From: Vibrio lentus
GTDB lineage: Bacteria; Pseudomonadota; Gammaproteobacteria; Enterobacterales; Vibrionaceae
NCBI RefSeq assembly: GCF_030409755.1
Contig: NZ_JAUFQE010000001.1
Coordinates: 1,426,001 to 1,490,000, forward strand
Direction: 5' to 3'
Length of the DNA stretch: 64,000 nucleotides
In this document: positions 38,282 to 48,074 of the stretch, in pieces
Layout: every line of letters starts with the position of its first letter
Numbering within the stretch: position 1 is the first letter of the stretch
Position numbers and translations under genes: made by a program
The notes under the pieces: model-generated
The model's input: the letters and a program-made list of their open reading frames with translations, nothing else
Databases searched by the model: none
Told to the model about the DNA's origin: nothing

Positions 38282-38295
38282 TGAAAGCGATTTCA
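38282..38295. promoter_or_regulatory. LacI-type operator candidate upstream of the porin
   Basis: TGAAAGCGATTTCA, a near-palindrome with central CG, matches the pattern TGWAAGCGNTTWCA shared with the two sites before the lacI-led operon. It lies 190 bp before the porin start. Confidence 0.5.
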
Positions 38296-38485
38296 AGCTG
38301 AAATATCACGCATGTTTGTTCATAACTTATTGATCTAAATGTAGTAGTTTTCCCCGTGAATTTTCTAAAAGTTTCATGACATTTAAGCTGATTTATCAGT
38401 GTGAACAGCGACCAACTTTTCAACTCTTTCATTGCTTAATATTTCCCTGTTCGATGAAAACTCAAAAAAATAATAGGGAATTACA

Positions 38486-39826
38486 ATGCAAAAATTTAAG
38501 CTTTTGCCAATAACGGTCGCAGTGGCGGCTTCGCTTGCTTCACTCTCTTCTTTTGCTGCAGAGACGGATCTTGCTGCTCTAGAACAACGAATCCAAGAGT
38601 TGGAATCTCAGGTTGGAGACATCAAGTACACTGATGACCAACAACAAGCGGTTCTAACTTCAGAAACGAATGTACCAGATGGCATTGTCTTCTCTGGTTA
38701 CGCTCGTTACGGCGCTCACTACAAAAGCGGTGATGAACGTTACGTAGACATCGGTACAACAGGTCGTTCTGTCGGTCGTTTAGGTAACGAAGCTAATGGT
38801 GGTGAGGTTCAGCTAGCTAAACTTTTCGAAGCTGACAATGGCGCTATCTGGGACATCGTATTCATGGCTGACCACTGGGAAGCTGACGCTTGGGCTGACG
38901 ACGGCGGCTTGAGCATGAAAAAAATGTACGCTGGTGTAACCAATGTATTTGAAAGCCAACCAGAACTTTACATGTGGGCTGGTCGCGACTTCCATCAACG
39001 TCCGCAACAAGGTTTGAACGATTACTTCTGGATGACACACGATGGTCAAGGCGCTGGTTTTAACAACTTAGATTTCGGCGGCGCGAAGCTAGATATGGGC
39101 TTTGTAGGCCAAGTGAAAGGCGGCCTAGTGAATGACAACGGCCGATACGCGGTGACTGCGAAACTACACAGTATCAACGCTGGTATCGGTAACCTAGATC
39201 TTTACGCAAACTACGGCTTTGCTTCTGATGAAGCTGATACTTCTACTACGACTGAGTATGTATATAACCCTCTTACAGACAAAATGGAACCAGTGGTAAC
39301 ACCGGGTCAAAAAGTCAGTGATGAAACGGCATACCTAGTAGGTGCTACTTTAGGACTAGGCGAGTCTAACAAGTTAGTTATGAAGTACGGTGACGGTGCA
39401 GATTCATCGGTATTTGAACTTAAAGGTGACTACCAAACTTTCTACGCAAGTTTAGAAGGTAACTACGCAGCATCGGATAAATTCATCATTGATTACCTAG
39501 TGTCGTACAAAGACAACTCTGGTGCAGACTTAGCTCGCGATAACACTGAGTATGCGGGTATCGTTCGTCCACAGTACCAATGGGATGACGTTCATTCTAC
39601 TTGGTTAGAAGCGGGCTACGGCATGGTTGATTACGATGACGACGGTGAAGAGAACGCGTGGAAAGTAACCTTGTCTCAAAACGTTTCTCTAGGTGGCTTA
39701 CCTTGGAGCCGTCCAATGCTTCGCTTCTACACAACCGTGGGTGATGTAGAAACTAAAGGCAACACAGTGAAGACAACCAATGTTGATACATTGTCGTTCG
39801 GCGCAATGTTTGAAGCTTGGTGGTAA
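38486..39826 (+). CDS. LamB-family sugar porin (BglH/ScrY-like)
   Basis: A 446-residue outer-membrane 18-strand glycoporin. The signal peptide (1-24, ending SSFAAE) is followed by a short coiled-coil (DLAALEQRIQELESQV, about residues 26-41), as in ScrY and BglH. The barrel begins GIVFSGYARYGAHYKSG and carries the LamB-like GRDFHQRPQQGLNDYFW and the terminal aromatic W (FEAWW). Next to a beta-glucoside import operon it more likely admits beta-glucosides than maltodextrins; that is inference. A LacI-type site upstream supports co-regulation. Confidence 0.88.
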   Translation: MQKFKLLPITVAVAASLASLSSFAAETDLAALEQRIQELESQVGDIKYTDDQQQAVLTSETNVPDGIVFSGYARYGAHYKSGDERYVDIGTTGRSVGRLGNEANGGEVQLAKLFEADNGAIWDIVFMADHWEADAWADDGGLSMKKMYAGVTNVFESQPELYMWAGRDFHQRPQQGLNDYFWMTHDGQGAGFNNLDFGGAKLDMGFVGQVKGGLVNDNGRYAVTAKLHSINAGIGNLDLYANYGFASDEADTSTTTEYVYNPLTDKMEPVVTPGQKVSDETAYLVGATLGLGESNKLVMKYGDGADSSVFELKGDYQTFYASLEGNYAASDKFIIDYLVSYKDNSGADLARDNTEYAGIVRPQYQWDDVHSTWLEAGYGMVDYDDDGEENAWKVTLSQNVSLGGLPWSRPMLRFYTTVGDVETKGNTVKTTNVDTLSFGAMFEAWW

Positions 39827-39975
39827 TCAACAGATAGAAAGAGCAACGCTTTGAATTAGGCATATTTTCAAAGCGTTCATGTTGAAATAGCCATACGTTA
39901 CAAATAGTAAGTACATACTGTCCATTTTAGCCCTAAAGGCAGATTGATTAGGGCACGTTAAATAACTCCATTCTT

Positions 39976-40001
39976 GGGCACATTTTATGTGCCCTTTTTT
40001 T
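39976..40001 (+). terminator. Terminator of the porin gene
   Basis: GGGCACA-TTTTA-TGTGCCC followed by seven T. It overlaps the upstream in-frame extension of the chemoreceptor ORF, which supports the later start of that gene. Confidence 0.93.
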
Positions 40002-40024
40002 CGCCACTAGATCAAGGAATAACG

Positions 40025-42043
40025 ATGAGACTTTCTTCCATTGTGTCTCGAGTTTATTTAGGTTTCTTCACGCTGATCGTGATCATGCTGGGTAGCGCAT
40101 GGTTGAGTATTAGCAGCAATAAGAACATAACCTCACACATCGAAACCATCACTCAACAAGCCACCCCTTTAATACTCCAATCCTCCACGCTTACCATCCG
40201 TTTTTTGGATATTAACCGAAGCTCCATTCCTTATTTATCAGCGGATTATGTTGATGAGCTAGAGCCACTCAAACAAGTCGTTGTGAATAACATCGAGCAT
40301 TATCAGGAGCAATTGAATTGGTTTGAAGGCAAGAGCACGGCAGGGTCGTCTCTTGAATCCATACTCCAGAATATTGATGAAACGGGCGTTGCCACCATCG
40401 ATAAGATAGACCAGACCTTAAACTTATACGTTTCTTATTTGGATACGAAAGACCTCGGTTCGATAGAGCAGGCACAATTTCAATCGGTAGTGGGCCAACT
40501 CAACAATACCTTGGTGAATCAACTGGCGAACGCGAGCTCAGATGCAACGCAAAAAGCAGTAGAAGCATTACTGGTTCAATTGAGCTTGATTGCGGCAGAA
40601 GCCAATGAGGCTTTTTCACTGCAAACGTCATCGGAGGTTCGTGGAGTAGAGCGTCGCCTACAAAGTCGTCACGAGCGATTTGAAGAGGCTGTTGCCAATT
40701 TGGAGGCGCAGGATCCGGCTTTAGTGCGACGGAGCAAGCAGTCTTTGTCACTGCTCGCTTCCCATGCCTTTTCAGCGCAAGGCTCAGTGTCGACGCACAT
40801 GGAAACCGTTAAGTTGCATGAGTCGATAACCGAACAGAGAGTTGAGATTGAACAGGCGATTGATGTGCAGCTAGGGTACTTCGACGAACTTTCTACGTAC
40901 GCCGAACACACCGCAACAAACCTGTATCAAGAGTCGATGGAATCATCCAATCAAGCGCTTTTGATGCAGGTAATTATTTCGACTGCATCGGTTCTGATTG
41001 CGCTTTTGATAGGCGTTAACATCGCAAAAGGCATCCGTAAGCCAAGTAAATTGGTACAAGGTGCGTTAGACCAAGTCGCCAACAAAGACCTGAGTTCTCA
41101 GGTTCAATATCAAGCCAATAATGAATTCGGTTTAGTGAGCGACAAGGTCAATTTGGTGATCAGCCACTTAACACACGTGATTGAAAACATGCGCCAATCA
41201 TCTCTGCATTTAAAGGAAGCGTCTCTAGATAATCAAAGTACCAGCGGTTCATTGCGTGAGGCGATGTTAGACCAAACCAATCAAACCGTAATGGTGGCAA
41301 CGGCGATGGAACAGATCGAATGTTCCGTGACTGAAATAACTCAAGCGGCCAACCAAACACTGACACTGGTGACATCGGCTGTCACCAGCTCAAGCGCAGG
41401 GCAACAAACCATGGGTAAGAATGTTGACCTAATGGGCGTTTTGGAAAGTAAGTTGGCAGAATCAACAAGCACAATCGACAAACTTGAGAAAGAGAGTGCC
41501 AGCATTGGTTCTATTCTTGATGTGATCTCCGGTATTTCAGAACAAACTAACTTGTTGGCATTGAACGCAGCCATTGAAGCCGCTCGTGCTGGCGAGCAAG
41601 GTCGAGGGTTCTCTGTGGTCGCCGACGAAGTGAGAGTGTTAGCCGCAAAAACCAATGCATCAACGCAAGAGATACACAACAAGATTGAACGGCTTCAAAA
41701 CAGTTCTAAATTGGCTGTTGAACAAATCAATCAGTGCGTTGCAGATATGGCGCAATGTGTTGAGCAAACGGGTGAAGTGAATCAATCCATATCGACCGTG
41801 TATGGTTTGCTCAATGAAGTCGAACAAAGAAGCCATCAGATCGCAACGGCGACCACAGAGCATCAAGTTGTCGCGTCCCAAGTGACGCAAAGTATCAGCC
41901 AGATACATGAATTGGCAGAAGAAAACTCCCAGCGTTCACAGGTACTCTTTTCCCACGGTCAGCAATTAGAAATCATGTCGCAACAGCAATTCTCACTGAC
42001 TCAAGAGTTTAAGTTACCGAAGCCATCTGAAAATAAGGATTAG
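40025..42043 (+). CDS. Methyl-accepting chemotaxis protein
   Basis: A 672-residue membrane chemoreceptor. TM1 is at about residues 10-30, then a large, mostly helical periplasmic sensor to about 315, TM2 ([18 protein letters not shown], about 318-336) and a HAMP domain. The signalling domain has the highly conserved hairpin tip [37 protein letters not shown]. The ligand is unknown. Lying between the porin and the sugar operon, it may sense the same glycans. ATG 40025 has AAGGA upstream; the 17-residue extension overlaps the porin terminator and is rejected. Confidence 0.92.
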   Translation: MRLSSIVSRVYLGFFTLIVIMLGSAWLSISSNKNITSHIETITQQATPLILQSSTLTIRFLDINRSSIPYLSADYVDELEPLKQVVVNNIEHYQEQLNWFEGKSTAGSSLESILQNIDETGVATIDKIDQTLNLYVSYLDTKDLGSIEQAQFQSVVGQLNNTLVNQLANASSDATQKAVEALLVQLSLIAAEANEAFSLQTSSEVRGVERRLQSRHERFEEAVANLEAQDPALVRRSKQSLSLLASHAFSAQGSVSTHMETVKLHESITEQRVEIEQAIDVQLGYFDELSTYAEHTATNLYQESMESSNQALLMQVIISTASVLIALLIGVNIAKGIRKPSKLVQGALDQVANKDLSSQVQYQANNEFGLVSDKVNLVISHLTHVIENMRQSSLHLKEASLDNQSTSGSLREAMLDQTNQTVMVATAMEQIECSVTEITQAANQTLTLVTSAVTSSSAGQQTMGKNVDLMGVLESKLAESTSTIDKLEKESASIGSILDVISGISEQTNLLALNAAIEAARAGEQGRGFSVVADEVRVLAAKTNASTQEIHNKIERLQNSSKLAVEQINQCVADMAQCVEQTGEVNQSISTVYGLLNEVEQRSHQIATATTEHQVVASQVTQSISQIHELAEENSQRSQVLFSHGQQLEIMSQQQFSLTQEFKLPKPSENKD

Positions 42044-42069
42044 ACATCTATCTGAGTCTTAATGATTCC

Positions 42070-42096
42070 ATGCCCAGCTTTTTGCTGGGCATTTTT
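42070..42096 (+). terminator. Terminator of the chemoreceptor gene
   Basis: ATGCCCAGC (42070-42078), loop TTTTT, GCTGGGCAT (42084-42092), then a T-run. Confidence 0.92.
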
Positions 42097-42348
42097 GTGT
42101 CGGGTCAGCGGAGCATTAATGTGAGTGTTCATGAGATGAAATGTTCTTATACAATTTCGAAAGGCCATTGAAATAACAAGGCCACTTTCCCCGTGTATAT
42201 TGCCTTCAGCTGCGGATTCATCAACAAATGACGCTTCAAAAAAATGGATTTTGGTGTACTTGTTTGATCTGACGAGCAAGTAATCGAACGTCATCTTGAT
42301 AATATGAACAATAATCTCATGAAATAGTTTCATGGCGTGAAGTTAATC

Positions 42349-42362
42349 TGTAAGCGCTTTCA
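42349..42362. promoter_or_regulatory. LacI-type operator candidate (distal)
   Basis: TGTAAGCGCTTTCA, a near-palindrome 99 bp from the proximal site. The pair could allow looping. Confidence 0.6.
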
Positions 42363-42398
42363 TGATTTCCACAACTGGCCTTTTTACCTCCAACTTTA

Positions 42399-42416
42399 GT
42401 GTGATGACACTCACTT
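42399..42416. promoter_or_regulatory. CRP-like site in the beta-glucoside operon promoter
   Basis: GTGA-TGACAC-TCAC at 42401-42414, a perfect GTGA-N6-TCAC core, placed between the two LacI-type palindromes. It suggests catabolite control. Confidence 0.65.
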
Positions 42417-42447
42417 CAACCAAGACGCCTTTCTTTAATAATCGTTT

Positions 42448-42461
42448 TGTAAGCGGTTACA
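42448..42461. promoter_or_regulatory. LacI-type operator candidate (proximal)
   Basis: TGTAAGCGGTTACA lies within an extended palindrome TTGTAAGCGGTTACAAG, 25 bp before the lacI GTG start. It is well placed for autorepression. Confidence 0.68.
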
Positions 42462-42485
42462 AGCTAATGAAGTATCGAGGTTCGA

Positions 42486-43493
42486 GTGGCGACAATTAAA
42501 CACGTATCAGAACATGCAGGTGTGTCTCAGGCGACAGTGTCTAGAGTTATTAATGGCACTAGCAGAGTCAGTCATGACAAGAAGCTAAAGGTTGAAAAAG
42601 CGATCAAAGAATTGGGTTATCGCCCGAACTCTATCGCTCAAGCTTTGGCGTCAAGTCGTACCGGTAGTGTTGGCGTTGTTGTTCCAGAACTTGGCGGTTC
42701 TTTCTATTCAGGCATTTTGCATTGCATAGAAGAAAACCTACGCCGCTTTGGTTACCACGCTGTCGTTACAGCGGGTTCGAACACCGAACAAGGGCAGCGC
42801 GAGTCGGTGGAGTTTCTGCTGGGGCGTCGTGTTGATGCTTTGATTCTTCATACTCAACTGCTCAGTGATGATTATTTAATTGAATTGGAAGAACAGGGGA
42901 CCCCTGTGGTTTTGATTAACCGCTTCATCCCAGAAATGGCGATGAGTTGCATTGATATTGATAACGAAGTCGGGGGGCTACTCGCTACTCAATATCTTTT
43001 GCAAAAGGGACATACAGATATCGCGTGTATTACCGGGCCTTTAGATAAAGCAGACGCTAGGGGGCGTTTGCAGGGGTATCGAAAGGCCTTGGAAGAAGCG
43101 GGTGTGCCATACGATGAAGCCTTAGTCTCGGAAGCGGGCTTTACTGAAGAGACGGGCATCAGTGCAATGAAGAAGCTGATGAATCGTAAGTGTCATTTCA
43201 CAGCAGTATTTGCTTCGAATGATCACATGGCATTTGGCGCCTTTGAGGTGCTGCATCAAGAGGGGCTGTCAGTTCCGAAAGATGTATCACTGGTGGGCTT
43301 CGATAACACCATCTTCGCGCGCTATCTGACCCCTAGTTTGACCACTATTAATTTCCCAATTGAAGAGATGAGCATTGAAGCGGTGCAGCTCACTCTGCAA
43401 AAGCTAAAGAAAATAAAACATGACGTGAACTTTAAATTGCTGCCGACGTTGGTCACTAGAAACTCGGTTTCGGATTTACCAGTTACCCTATAA
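42486..43493 (+). CDS. LacI-family regulator (first gene of the beta-glucoside operon)
   Basis: A 335-residue repressor. The HTH and hinge lie at residues 1-58 (TIKHVSEHAGVSQATVSRVINGTSRVS ... YRPNSIAQALASSRTGSVGVVVP). The periplasmic-binding-like sugar domain (60-330) carries GFDNTIFARYLTPSLTTI. It starts with GTG. It is 18 bp from the substrate-binding protein gene and presumably controls this operon through the palindromes just upstream. The inducer is probably a beta-glucoside or its phosphorolysis product. Confidence 0.9.
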   Translation: MATIKHVSEHAGVSQATVSRVINGTSRVSHDKKLKVEKAIKELGYRPNSIAQALASSRTGSVGVVVPELGGSFYSGILHCIEENLRRFGYHAVVTAGSNTEQGQRESVEFLLGRRVDALILHTQLLSDDYLIELEEQGTPVVLINRFIPEMAMSCIDIDNEVGGLLATQYLLQKGHTDIACITGPLDKADARGRLQGYRKALEEAGVPYDEALVSEAGFTEETGISAMKKLMNRKCHFTAVFASNDHMAFGAFEVLHQEGLSVPKDVSLVGFDNTIFARYLTPSLTTINFPIEEMSIEAVQLTLQKLKKIKHDVNFKLLPTLVTRNSVSDLPVTL

Positions 43494-43511
43494 AAATATT
43501 AAGGATAGAAC

Positions 43512-44759
43512 ATGAAATTTAAGACCTTAGCGCTTTCATGCGCGGTTGCTTTAGGATTAGGTACAACAGCTGCAAATGCAGCAGACAAAGAAATTCGTTT
43601 CGACGGTTTCCCTGATTTCGATAGCAGCCTAAAGGTATTACTGCCTGATTTCGAAAAGGAAACGGGTATCAAAGTTGATTACCTTATGAACAACCACGGT
43701 GACCACCACACGAAACTGACAACGAACCTTGCAACAGGTTCTGGTGCGGGTGATGTGATTGTTGTGGACGTTGAGAAAATTGGCCCATTCGTGGGTTCTG
43801 GCGGCCTAGTTAACTTGTCTGAAAACTACGGTGCAGATAAGTACGAAGAACGATTCGCACCTTACGCATGGGCACAGGGCAAAGGCGCTGATGGCGATAT
43901 GTACGGCATCCCTGTCGACCTTGGTCCTGGCGTTATGTACTACCGTACTGACGTGTTCGAAAAAGCAGGCATTAATGTAGAAGACGCAATCAAAGATTGG
44001 GACTCATACATCGCTGCTGGTGAAAAATTGAAAGCGCAAAACGTACAACTTATCGCTTCGGCAGCCGACGTAGCACAAGCGATTATCTTCACGACGGTTC
44101 CTGAAGGTGAAGGTCTGTACTTCGATAAAGATGGCAACCCAGTCGTGACATCAGAGCGTTTTGTTCACGCTTTTGAAGTCGCAAAAGAGATTCGCGACAA
44201 AGGCTTAGACGGCCGCATTCTGGCTTGGTCTAACGAATGGTACGAAGGTTTCCGCAACGGCACATTTGCAACTCAACTTTCTGGCGCTTGGCTTCTTGGT
44301 CACCTAAACAACTGGATTGCTCCTGAAACTAAAGGTAAGTGGGCAGTAGAAAACCTACCTGATGGTATCTACGGCAGCTGGGGCGGTTCATTCCTATCTA
44401 TCCCAACTCAATCAGAAAACCCAGATGAAGCTTGGGCGCTTATTGAATACATGACGACGGATCGTGAAGTACAGCTTAAACACTTCGAAACGATTGCTGC
44501 TTTCCCAGCGAACATCACCACGTATGACGATGAGCTTTTCCAAGAAGAGATGGAATTCCTAGGCGGACAAAAAGCCCGTCTACTGTTTGCTGAAGTGGCA
44601 CAGAACATCAAACCCGTCTCTCCAGCACAAGGCGACCACGTTGCACGTTCTATTATCTTAGAGAACGCTTTGATGGAAGTACTTGATGAAGGCAAAGACA
44701 TCAAGACAGCGCTTAAAGAGGCTGAGCGTCTAATCAAGCGTCGCACGCGTAATCTTTAA
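43512..44759 (+). CDS. Sugar ABC transporter substrate-binding protein (family 1)
   Basis: A 415-residue periplasmic solute-binding protein of the MalE/oligosaccharide family. The signal peptide is cleaved after ANAA (about residue 24). The mature start is DKEIRFDGFPDFDSSLKVLLPDFEKETGIKVDY. VDLGPGVMYYRTDVFEKAGI and LSGAWLLGHLNNW are family features. It delivers an oligosaccharide, presumably a beta-glucoside, to the MalF/MalG-type permeases encoded next. The hairpin after its stop may raise its level relative to the permeases. Confidence 0.92.
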   Translation: MKFKTLALSCAVALGLGTTAANAADKEIRFDGFPDFDSSLKVLLPDFEKETGIKVDYLMNNHGDHHTKLTTNLATGSGAGDVIVVDVEKIGPFVGSGGLVNLSENYGADKYEERFAPYAWAQGKGADGDMYGIPVDLGPGVMYYRTDVFEKAGINVEDAIKDWDSYIAAGEKLKAQNVQLIASAADVAQAIIFTTVPEGEGLYFDKDGNPVVTSERFVHAFEVAKEIRDKGLDGRILAWSNEWYEGFRNGTFATQLSGAWLLGHLNNWIAPETKGKWAVENLPDGIYGSWGGSFLSIPTQSENPDEAWALIEYMTTDREVQLKHFETIAAFPANITTYDDELFQEEMEFLGGQKARLLFAEVAQNIKPVSPAQGDHVARSIILENALMEVLDEGKDIKTALKEAERLIKRRTRNL

Positions 44760-44782
44760 TTTGTTTTTATTTTAAGTAAGTG

Positions 44783-44811
44783 AGGAAGCGTGGATAACGC
44801 GCTTCCTTTTT
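44783..44811 (+). terminator. Partial terminator between the binding-protein and permease genes
   Basis: GGAAGCG (44784-44790) pairs with CGCTTCC (44800-44806), followed by five T. Its position inside an operon after the binding-protein gene suggests attenuation or protection of the upstream message. Confidence 0.75.
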
Positions 44812-44825
44812 AAGAGGTCGTTACT

Positions 44826-45812
44826 ATGAATCATACAGCGAGCACAACGATAGAACCTGCGGACAAAAGCCTTTTTTCTCGTCTAAATTTGAAAGCGCTT
44901 ACACCGTATGGATTTCTTCTGCCGTTTCTGATCATTTTTTCTGTATTTGGGATCTTCCCGCTGTTGTTCTCTGTTTACCTGTCGTTCCACGAGTGGAACC
45001 CGGTAAGAGGCATGGATGCGATGGAGTTCGTTGGTTTTGAAAACTATCACATTGCTTTAACGGACCCATGGCTATGGCGTTCATTGAAGAACACGCTTTG
45101 GCTAGCGATCACTTCAGGCGTGGCTCAGCACTTAGTCGCTATTCCAGTGGCTTACATGTTGGTTTCAATGGGTGACCGTATGCGTCACTGGCTAACATCG
45201 GCGTACTTTCTACCGTTCATTACATCAACGGTCGCAGCGTCACTGATTTTCTTCAATATGTACTCTCCTAACTCAGGAATTATTAACCAAACGCTAATGG
45301 CTCTGGCCGATAGCACGCTGTTTGGTTGGGCATTTGCTTGGGTTAACGATTTCCAACCAATCCGTTGGTTAGACGATGCCACTATGGTGAAGCCGTCTAT
45401 CGCAATCATGGTTTTCTGGAAATACACCGGTTTTAACATCGTCCTTTACACCACGGGTTTAATGACGATTCCTAAAGACATCTTAGAAGCTGCACGTATG
45501 GATGGTGCCAATGCCTTCCGCCGCTTCTGGAACATTTCACTACCAATGATTCGTCCATTCATCTTCTTTGCTATCACGATGACCATCATCGGTAACCTGC
45601 AAATGTTTGAAGAACCGTTCGTCCTAACACGTGGTACAGGTGGTACTGGCCAATCTGGTTTAACTATCTCGATGTACCTCTACAAAGTCGGTTGGGAATG
45701 GCTAGAAATGGGTACAGCATCTGCTATCTCGTGGTTACTGTTTGCTCTCATCGCGACTTGTACATTGGTTCAATTTTTACTCTTCGGTAAGAAAGGCTTA
45801 GGGGAACATTAA
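44826..45812 (+). CDS. Sugar ABC permease, MalF type
   Basis: A 328-residue inner-membrane permease with six or so membrane segments, starting YGFLLPFLIIFSVFGIFPLLFSVYLSFHEW. The EAA loop EAARMDGANAFRRFWNISLPMI is at about residues 220-241. It forms the translocation pore with the MalG-type protein encoded 1 bp downstream. A LacI-operator-like palindrome falls inside its first codons (44890-44903). Confidence 0.92.
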   Translation: MNHTASTTIEPADKSLFSRLNLKALTPYGFLLPFLIIFSVFGIFPLLFSVYLSFHEWNPVRGMDAMEFVGFENYHIALTDPWLWRSLKNTLWLAITSGVAQHLVAIPVAYMLVSMGDRMRHWLTSAYFLPFITSTVAASLIFFNMYSPNSGIINQTLMALADSTLFGWAFAWVNDFQPIRWLDDATMVKPSIAIMVFWKYTGFNIVLYTTGLMTIPKDILEAARMDGANAFRRFWNISLPMIRPFIFFAITMTIIGNLQMFEEPFVLTRGTGGTGQSGLTISMYLYKVGWEWLEMGTASAISWLLFALIATCTLVQFLLFGKKGLGEH

Positions 45813-45813
45813 G

Positions 45814-46707
45814 ATGTCGACATCAATTAAGACAAATACCTCACCACTAAGTGGACTGATACCAAGTGAACGCAGCATGTTCATTCTGACTAAGATCTTG
45901 ATGGTCATGCTAGGTATCTTACTGGTTGTTTCAGCGCTAATTACAGTCTTTCCATTTGTATGGTCGGCACTGCTATCAACGCGTGACCGTTCTGAGATTT
46001 TCGGTACGGGCATTAGCTTTGCGATTGGCGATAGCCTGGCGATTAACTACGCCAAATTGCTTGAAATCATGCCGTTTTGGAAAGCGATGTTTAACTCGAT
46101 TTACGTGGCTTTCTTAGGCACCACTATCTCGCTGCTGTTTTGTAGCATGGGTGGCTACGCGTTTGCTGTGTTTAAGTTCCGCGGTAAGAACGTGTTGTTC
46201 GGCATGCTGGTTGGCTCAATGGCGATTCCGCCTGTGCTTAGCTTGATCCCTTACTTCATGATCGTGAAATTCTTAGGCTTGTTGGATAACCACATGGCGG
46301 TATGGCTACCGTTCACCACCACACCATTTGGTATCTTCTTGATGCGTCAGCACGTGATTGCATCGATTCCAAAAGAGCTACTTGAAGCAGCGAAATTGGA
46401 TGGTGCAGGTGAGTTCAGAACGTACTGGAGCGTGGTACTTCCACTGATGAAACCAGCATTGGCAACGCTTGCGATTGTTCAATTCGTTTTCTTCTGGAAC
46501 ATGTTTATGCAGCCTCTCGTGGTGCTAAACAACCCAGATAACTATGTTATTACGCAAGCACTTCGAAGTGTTCAAGGTATTCCGAATACGCCATGGGGCG
46601 CGGTAATGCTAGGCACCACAATTTCTATTTTACCGCTCGTGATTACTTACTTGTTCGCATCGAAACAGATGATCAGTGGTTTAACGTCCGGCGCAGTCAA
46701 AGGTTAG
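45814..46707 (+). CDS. Sugar ABC permease, MalG type
   Basis: A 297-residue inner-membrane permease. It has six membrane segments and the EAA motif EAAKLDGAGEFRTYWSVVLPLMKPALATLAI at about residues 190-220. The C-terminus KQMISGLTSGAVKG is the classic MalG-like ending. It partners the MalF-type protein and the MalK-type ATPase encoded two genes later. Confidence 0.93.
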   Translation: MSTSIKTNTSPLSGLIPSERSMFILTKILMVMLGILLVVSALITVFPFVWSALLSTRDRSEIFGTGISFAIGDSLAINYAKLLEIMPFWKAMFNSIYVAFLGTTISLLFCSMGGYAFAVFKFRGKNVLFGMLVGSMAIPPVLSLIPYFMIVKFLGLLDNHMAVWLPFTTTPFGIFLMRQHVIASIPKELLEAAKLDGAGEFRTYWSVVLPLMKPALATLAIVQFVFFWNMFMQPLVVLNNPDNYVITQALRSVQGIPNTPWGAVMLGTTISILPLVITYLFASKQMISGLTSGAVKG

Positions 46708-46724
46708 GTTTAAGGGTTATAACA

Positions 46725-48074
46725 ATGAATAAATATCAACTTCCAAGTGATTCAAAGTTACGCAGTAAGGAATTTGTATTCGGTGTCGCGACATCTTCAT
46801 ACCAAATTGAAGGCGGCGTTGAAGAAGGCGGTCGTACACCGTCTATCTGGGACACTTTCTGTAAGACACCGGGCAAGGTCGATAACGGCGATAATGGTGA
46901 TGTGGCGTGTGACCACTACCACTTATGGCAACAAGATATCGAGATGATTCAAGGCTTAGGCGTTGATGCTTACCGTCTCTCTATTGCATGGCCGCGCATC
47001 CTGCCACAAGACGGTGTCGTGAACCAGCAAGGTCTAGAGTTTTACGGTCAGATCATCGATGAGTGTCATGCTCGTGGCATGAAGGTGTATGTGACACTTT
47101 ATCACTGGGATCTTCCGCAATACCTTGAAGATAAAGGCGGCTGGTTAAACCGCGAAACGTCTTACAAATTCGCAGAATACGCAGAAGTGGTGAGTAAATA
47201 CTTTGGTGACAACATCGATGTGTACACCACGCTTAATGAACCGTTTGTGTCTGCATTTCTAGGCTACCGCTGGGGCGAACACGCGCCAGGTATCAAAGGT
47301 GAGAAAGAGGGCTACCTAGCATCTCACCACCTAATGCTGGCACATGGTTTGGCTATGCCGATCCTTCGTAACAATGCCCCTCATGCTAAGCATGGTGTGG
47401 TATTCAACGCGACTCCTGCTTACCCGCTGACACCACAAGACCAAGCGGCAGCAGACTACTGCGAAGCGGAAAACTACCACTGGTTCATCGACCCAGTATT
47501 GAAGGGTGAATACCCACAGTTAGTGGTTGAACGTCAAGCGATGAACATGCCGATGATCCTTGAAGGTGACTTAGACATCATCAGCGCACCGGTTGATTAC
47601 ATCGGTATCAACTACTACACACGCAATGTCGCTCGGTTCAATGAGAACGGCGATATTGAATCGGTGAAACAAACTGAAGCTGAACACACTTACATTGGCT
47701 GGGAAATTAACCCACAAGGTTTAACTGATTTATTGGTAAGACTGGATGCTCGTTATGAAAACATGCCACCTATCTACATTACAGAGAATGGTGCTGCAGG
47801 CAACGACGAGTGCGTTAACGGACAAGTGATGGACGAGCAACGCGTTCGTTATTTCCAAGGTCACATCGAAGCGGTTCACAACGCGGTTGAAGCGGGTGTG
47901 AAAGTCGACGGTTACTTCGCTTGGAGCTTGATGGATAACTTTGAGTGGGCATTCGGTTACTGCCAGCGTTTTGGCATTGTCCATGTTGACTACACCACCC
48001 AAGAAAGAACATTGAAACAGAGCGCAATTGCGTACCGAAATATGCTGCTAGAGCGCGCTGAGGAGAACAGATAA
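46725..48074 (+). CDS. GH1 beta-glucosidase
   Basis: A 449-residue retaining glycosidase without a signal peptide, so it is cytoplasmic. Start signature FVFGVATSSYQIEGGVEEGGRTPSIWDTF; acid/base Glu in TLNEP (about residue 171); nucleophile Glu in YITENG (about residue 354); aglycone-side WSLMDNFEWAFGY. It hydrolyses imported short beta-glucosides to glucose. ATG 46725 gives the family N-terminus; the longer in-frame start lies inside the permease gene. Its stop overlaps the ATPase start (TAATG). Confidence 0.94.
   Translation: MNKYQLPSDSKLRSKEFVFGVATSSYQIEGGVEEGGRTPSIWDTFCKTPGKVDNGDNGDVACDHYHLWQQDIEMIQGLGVDAYRLSIAWPRILPQDGVVNQQGLEFYGQIIDECHARGMKVYVTLYHWDLPQYLEDKGGWLNRETSYKFAEYAEVVSKYFGDNIDVYTTLNEPFVSAFLGYRWGEHAPGIKGEKEGYLASHHLMLAHGLAMPILRNNAPHAKHGVVFNATPAYPLTPQDQAAADYCEAENYHWFIDPVLKGEYPQLVVERQAMNMPMILEGDLDIISAPVDYIGINYYTRNVARFNENGDIESVKQTEAEHTYIGWEINPQGLTDLLVRLDARYENMPPIYITENGAAGNDECVNGQVMDEQRVRYFQGHIEAVHNAVEAGVKVDGYFAWSLMDNFEWAFGYCQRFGIVHVDYTTQERTLKQSAIAYRNMLLERAEENR

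Larger units (their letters stand above)
38113..38485. promoter_or_regulatory. Porin control region
   Basis: These 373 bp hold the oligopeptidase terminator (38155-38191), a LacI-type palindrome (38282-38295) and the porin promoter and leader. The ORF on the opposite strand crosses the terminator and is not credible. Confidence 0.65.
42044..42485. promoter_or_regulatory. Control region of the beta-glucoside operon
   Basis: These 442 bp hold the chemoreceptor terminator (42070-42096), two LacI-type palindromes (42349-42362 and 42448-42461) and a CRP-like site (42399-42416). A TAATAAT-like -10 at about 42435-42441 would place the CRP centre near -40, as in class II activation. The second palindrome would then sit on the start site. 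Confidence 0.65.

Noticed and set aside
38109..38432. 107-residue minus-strand ORF upstream of the porin
   Set aside because: It crosses the oligopeptidase terminator and the operator candidate; no ribosome-binding site or family pattern.
42040..42333. 97-residue minus-strand ORF after the chemoreceptor
   Set aside because: It overlaps a clear terminator and the regulatory region; no supporting features.
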